This document shows positions 62,724 through 64,000 of a DNA stretch of 64,000 nucleotides, piece by piece; position 1 is the stretch's first letter, and each line of letters starts with the position of its first letter. The notes below the pieces were generated by a model. The model was given only the letters and a program-made list of their open reading frames with translations. It ran no database searches and was not told where the DNA came from. The position numbers and the translations under genes are program-made. Source of the DNA: Gammaproteobacteria bacterium (GTDB lineage Bacteria; Pseudomonadota; Gammaproteobacteria; JAJFKO01); contig JANQRR010000026.1 of the NCBI GenBank assembly GCA_028284465.1, forward strand, positions 1 to 64,000, given 5' to 3'.

Positions 62724-64000
62724 AGATAGGATTCATAGCGCACTGGTTCTAAAATTGTTGGAGGCTCTGAAGGTGTTGAAGATGTTGAAGGCGTTGAGGA
62801 AGTTGGAGGTTGTGGCTGCTGGTTGTTAAAGAATTGAAATGATGTGAGTTCACTCGTTTTTTGTTTTTTTGAAGGTGGTTCAGGTAATTGCTCATTAATT
62901 TGAGCTGTTTTGTCGTCATGCAGAGAAGATAGCTCTGTTGTTTCACATTCTTCTGTTGTTTTACGTTTTCTCGATTCGATTTGTTGCAGCTCTTCTACTG
63001 GTTCTTTCTGCTCTTGGGAACCTAAGTTTTGTACTAATTCTTTTATTTTTTCAGCTAGAAGCTGAGGGTTCTCTCTTCTTGGATCTGGGTATGCTTTAGA
63101 TATGTAAGGTAGTAGTGTTTTTATATTTTCCGGGGTTAGTATGGCATATATGTGAGTTTTTATTGCCATTTTATATTTAATATTTCGCACGTTGTAAACA
63201 ATTAGGATTAGAAAAGATATAATTTTTAAAGCAACATTCTGAGAGTTATCGGATTCAAGAATTTTCGTTAAACTATGTGTCCTATCCTTAAATATATGTT
63301 GGTAATAACTTAATACATTCCCAATTATTCTATGTGCCAAAAATTCAAGATGATATGATATTAATTGTGGATTGAGGATCTTAAGCAAATGAAGATCCAG
63401 CTGTGGTATTTTATCTTTTAAGGATAAATTTGTTTGGCGCATTTTATCTAGAACAGAATTAATAGAATCACTAGTTTTTAATACTCCATCTACTAAAAGA
63501 GATTCATTATTTTTTATTAAGTTATTCCTAATTCTTGAAAGGAAAAGCCAAAAAAAGCGTAGTTGTGAGAAAATTCCAGAAGCTGAGACTTGCTTGTGGT
63601 CTTCTAGCAATGAATTACAAATGTTATCTATATAATTAAGATAGTTAAGTAAGGCGGTATTATTGAATTCAAATATCGGTTTGATCATTAACCTAATAGC
63701 AATATATTCAGATAGTTGAATAATTAGTTCATTTAATTGTTTGTTGTCATTAGAATGCCTAGAAACCAAATAATACTTCCAACTAAAGAGGAAGAAACTT
63801 TCTGCTGCCACTATCATTTTTAAAGACTTTATATATTCTCTATTGTTATCATGGTTTGATGCTCCCAAACCTGATATTAACAAATGGAGAGTCCTATGAG
63901 GGTATATTCCATAATAAGTTTCTGTGAGAGAAGTGTTGTTTACGCTTATTGGTGTAATTCCATCGGCTATAAAGTAGTAATCGGGTAAACCATTATAGGG
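62693..64000 (-). CDS. Uncharacterised protein with nuclear-localisation-like basic clusters (5' end outside window)
   Basis: The frame is open through the right window edge, so the N-terminus is missing; a TTG at 63883 is only a nominal start. The visible ~435 residues consist of a helical region rich in Leu, Ile and Asn (about 300 residues), then a disordered tail. That tail carries ESRKRKTTEE, some 30 residues later PPSKKQKTSEL, and finally a Pro/Ser/Thr-rich stretch (TSSTPSTSSTPSEPP). No enzyme motif, signal peptide or membrane span is recognised. The tail is unusual for a bacterial protein and could mark a translocated effector. The gene is AT-rich. Function unknown. Confidence 0.6.
   Translation of the reverse strand, partial: PYNGLPDYYFIADGITPISVNNTSLTETYYGIYPHRTLHLLISGLGASNHDNNREYIKSLKMIVAAESFFLFSWKYYLVSRHSNDNKQLNELIIQLSEYIAIRLMIKPIFEFNNTALLNYLNYIDNICNSLLEDHKQVSASGIFSQLRFFWLFLSRIRNNLIKNNESLLVDGVLKTSDSINSVLDKMRQTNLSLKDKIPQLDLHLLKILNPQLISYHLEFLAHRIIGNVLSYYQHIFKDRTHSLTKILESDNSQNVALKIISFLILIVYNVRNIKYKMAIKTHIYAILTPENIKTLLPYISKAYPDPRRENPQLLAEKIKELVQNLGSQEQKEPVEELQQIESRKRKTTEECETTELSSLHDDKTAQINEQLPEPPSKKQKTSELTSFQFFNNQQPQPPTSSTPSTSSTPSEPPTILEPVRYESYLYPSTKPPIV

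Overview
The window looks like a chromosomal segment of an AT-rich gammaproteobacterium, most likely a member of the Legionellales (Legionella/Coxiella/Berkiella-like). The reasons are the gene order around lptB-rpoN-ptsN-hprK-rapZ and mlaFEDCB-murA, a histidine kinase plus response regulator resembling the Legionella Lqs family, PAS-LuxR regulators, a secreted S1/P1 nuclease, and host-associated-looking proteins (an ankyrin-like fragment and a protein with nuclear-localisation-like basic clusters). The assignment rests on reading protein sequences by eye; no database search was possible.

Layout. 1-12 kb: a complete-looking Lap-type type I secretion locus, with two RTX proteins (the first cut by the window edge), a TolC-like outer membrane channel carrying a C-terminal SPOR domain, and the LapB-like ABC transporter and LapC-like adaptor. 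12-16 kb: a decayed AbiE toxin-antitoxin pair and an AaeB/AaeX/AaeA-type efflux system. 16-31 kb: mostly housekeeping genes (pyrD, epmA, a purine nucleoside phosphorylase, an acyl-CoA dehydrogenase, an MBL hydrolase, corC-ybeY-phoH-miaB, deoB-rdgB), a candidate structured RNA just after rdgB, a TPR-methyltransferase, a membrane protein and a PAS-LuxR regulator. 31-48.9 kb: the conserved envelope/nitrogen-PTS cluster, read leftward from kdsD to HPr, with mlaFEDCB-murA reading rightward. This cluster is interrupted between lptA and lptB by an oppositely oriented 5.4 kb accessory segment holding a PQ-loop transporter, an AT-rich orphan protein, a tandem-PAS kinase and an LqsR-like regulator. 49-64 kb: prfC, an AAA ATPase with paired palindromes upstream, an ankyrin-like fragment, an APH(6)-like kinase, ampG, lpxO, tamAB, a HicAB module, an S1/P1 nuclease, and a partial orphan protein at the right edge.

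How the parts work together. LapB, LapC and the TolC protein form a secretion channel for the neighbouring RTX proteins, which share a nearly identical C-terminal signal. KdsD/KdsC and LptA/LptB/LptC make Kdo and transport LPS; MlaB-F maintain outer-membrane lipid asymmetry; TamA/TamB assemble outer-membrane proteins; LpxO hydroxylates lipid A. The PTS proteins (HPr, an EIIA-Man-like protein, EIIA-Ntr, a short HPr kinase, RapZ) come without a sugar permease and look regulatory.

Most striking: (i) three four-repeat, propeller-like modules inserted at the same place inside RTX units of the large exoprotein; (ii) the TolC-SPOR fusion; (iii) the signalling island inside the lpt operon; (iv) several sets of palindromic DNA, including a nested pair and a perfectly inverted pair upstream of an AAA ATPase; (v) a 149-nt candidate RNA with its own promoter inside the end of rdgB; (vi) a right-edge protein with bipartite nuclear-localisation-like clusters.
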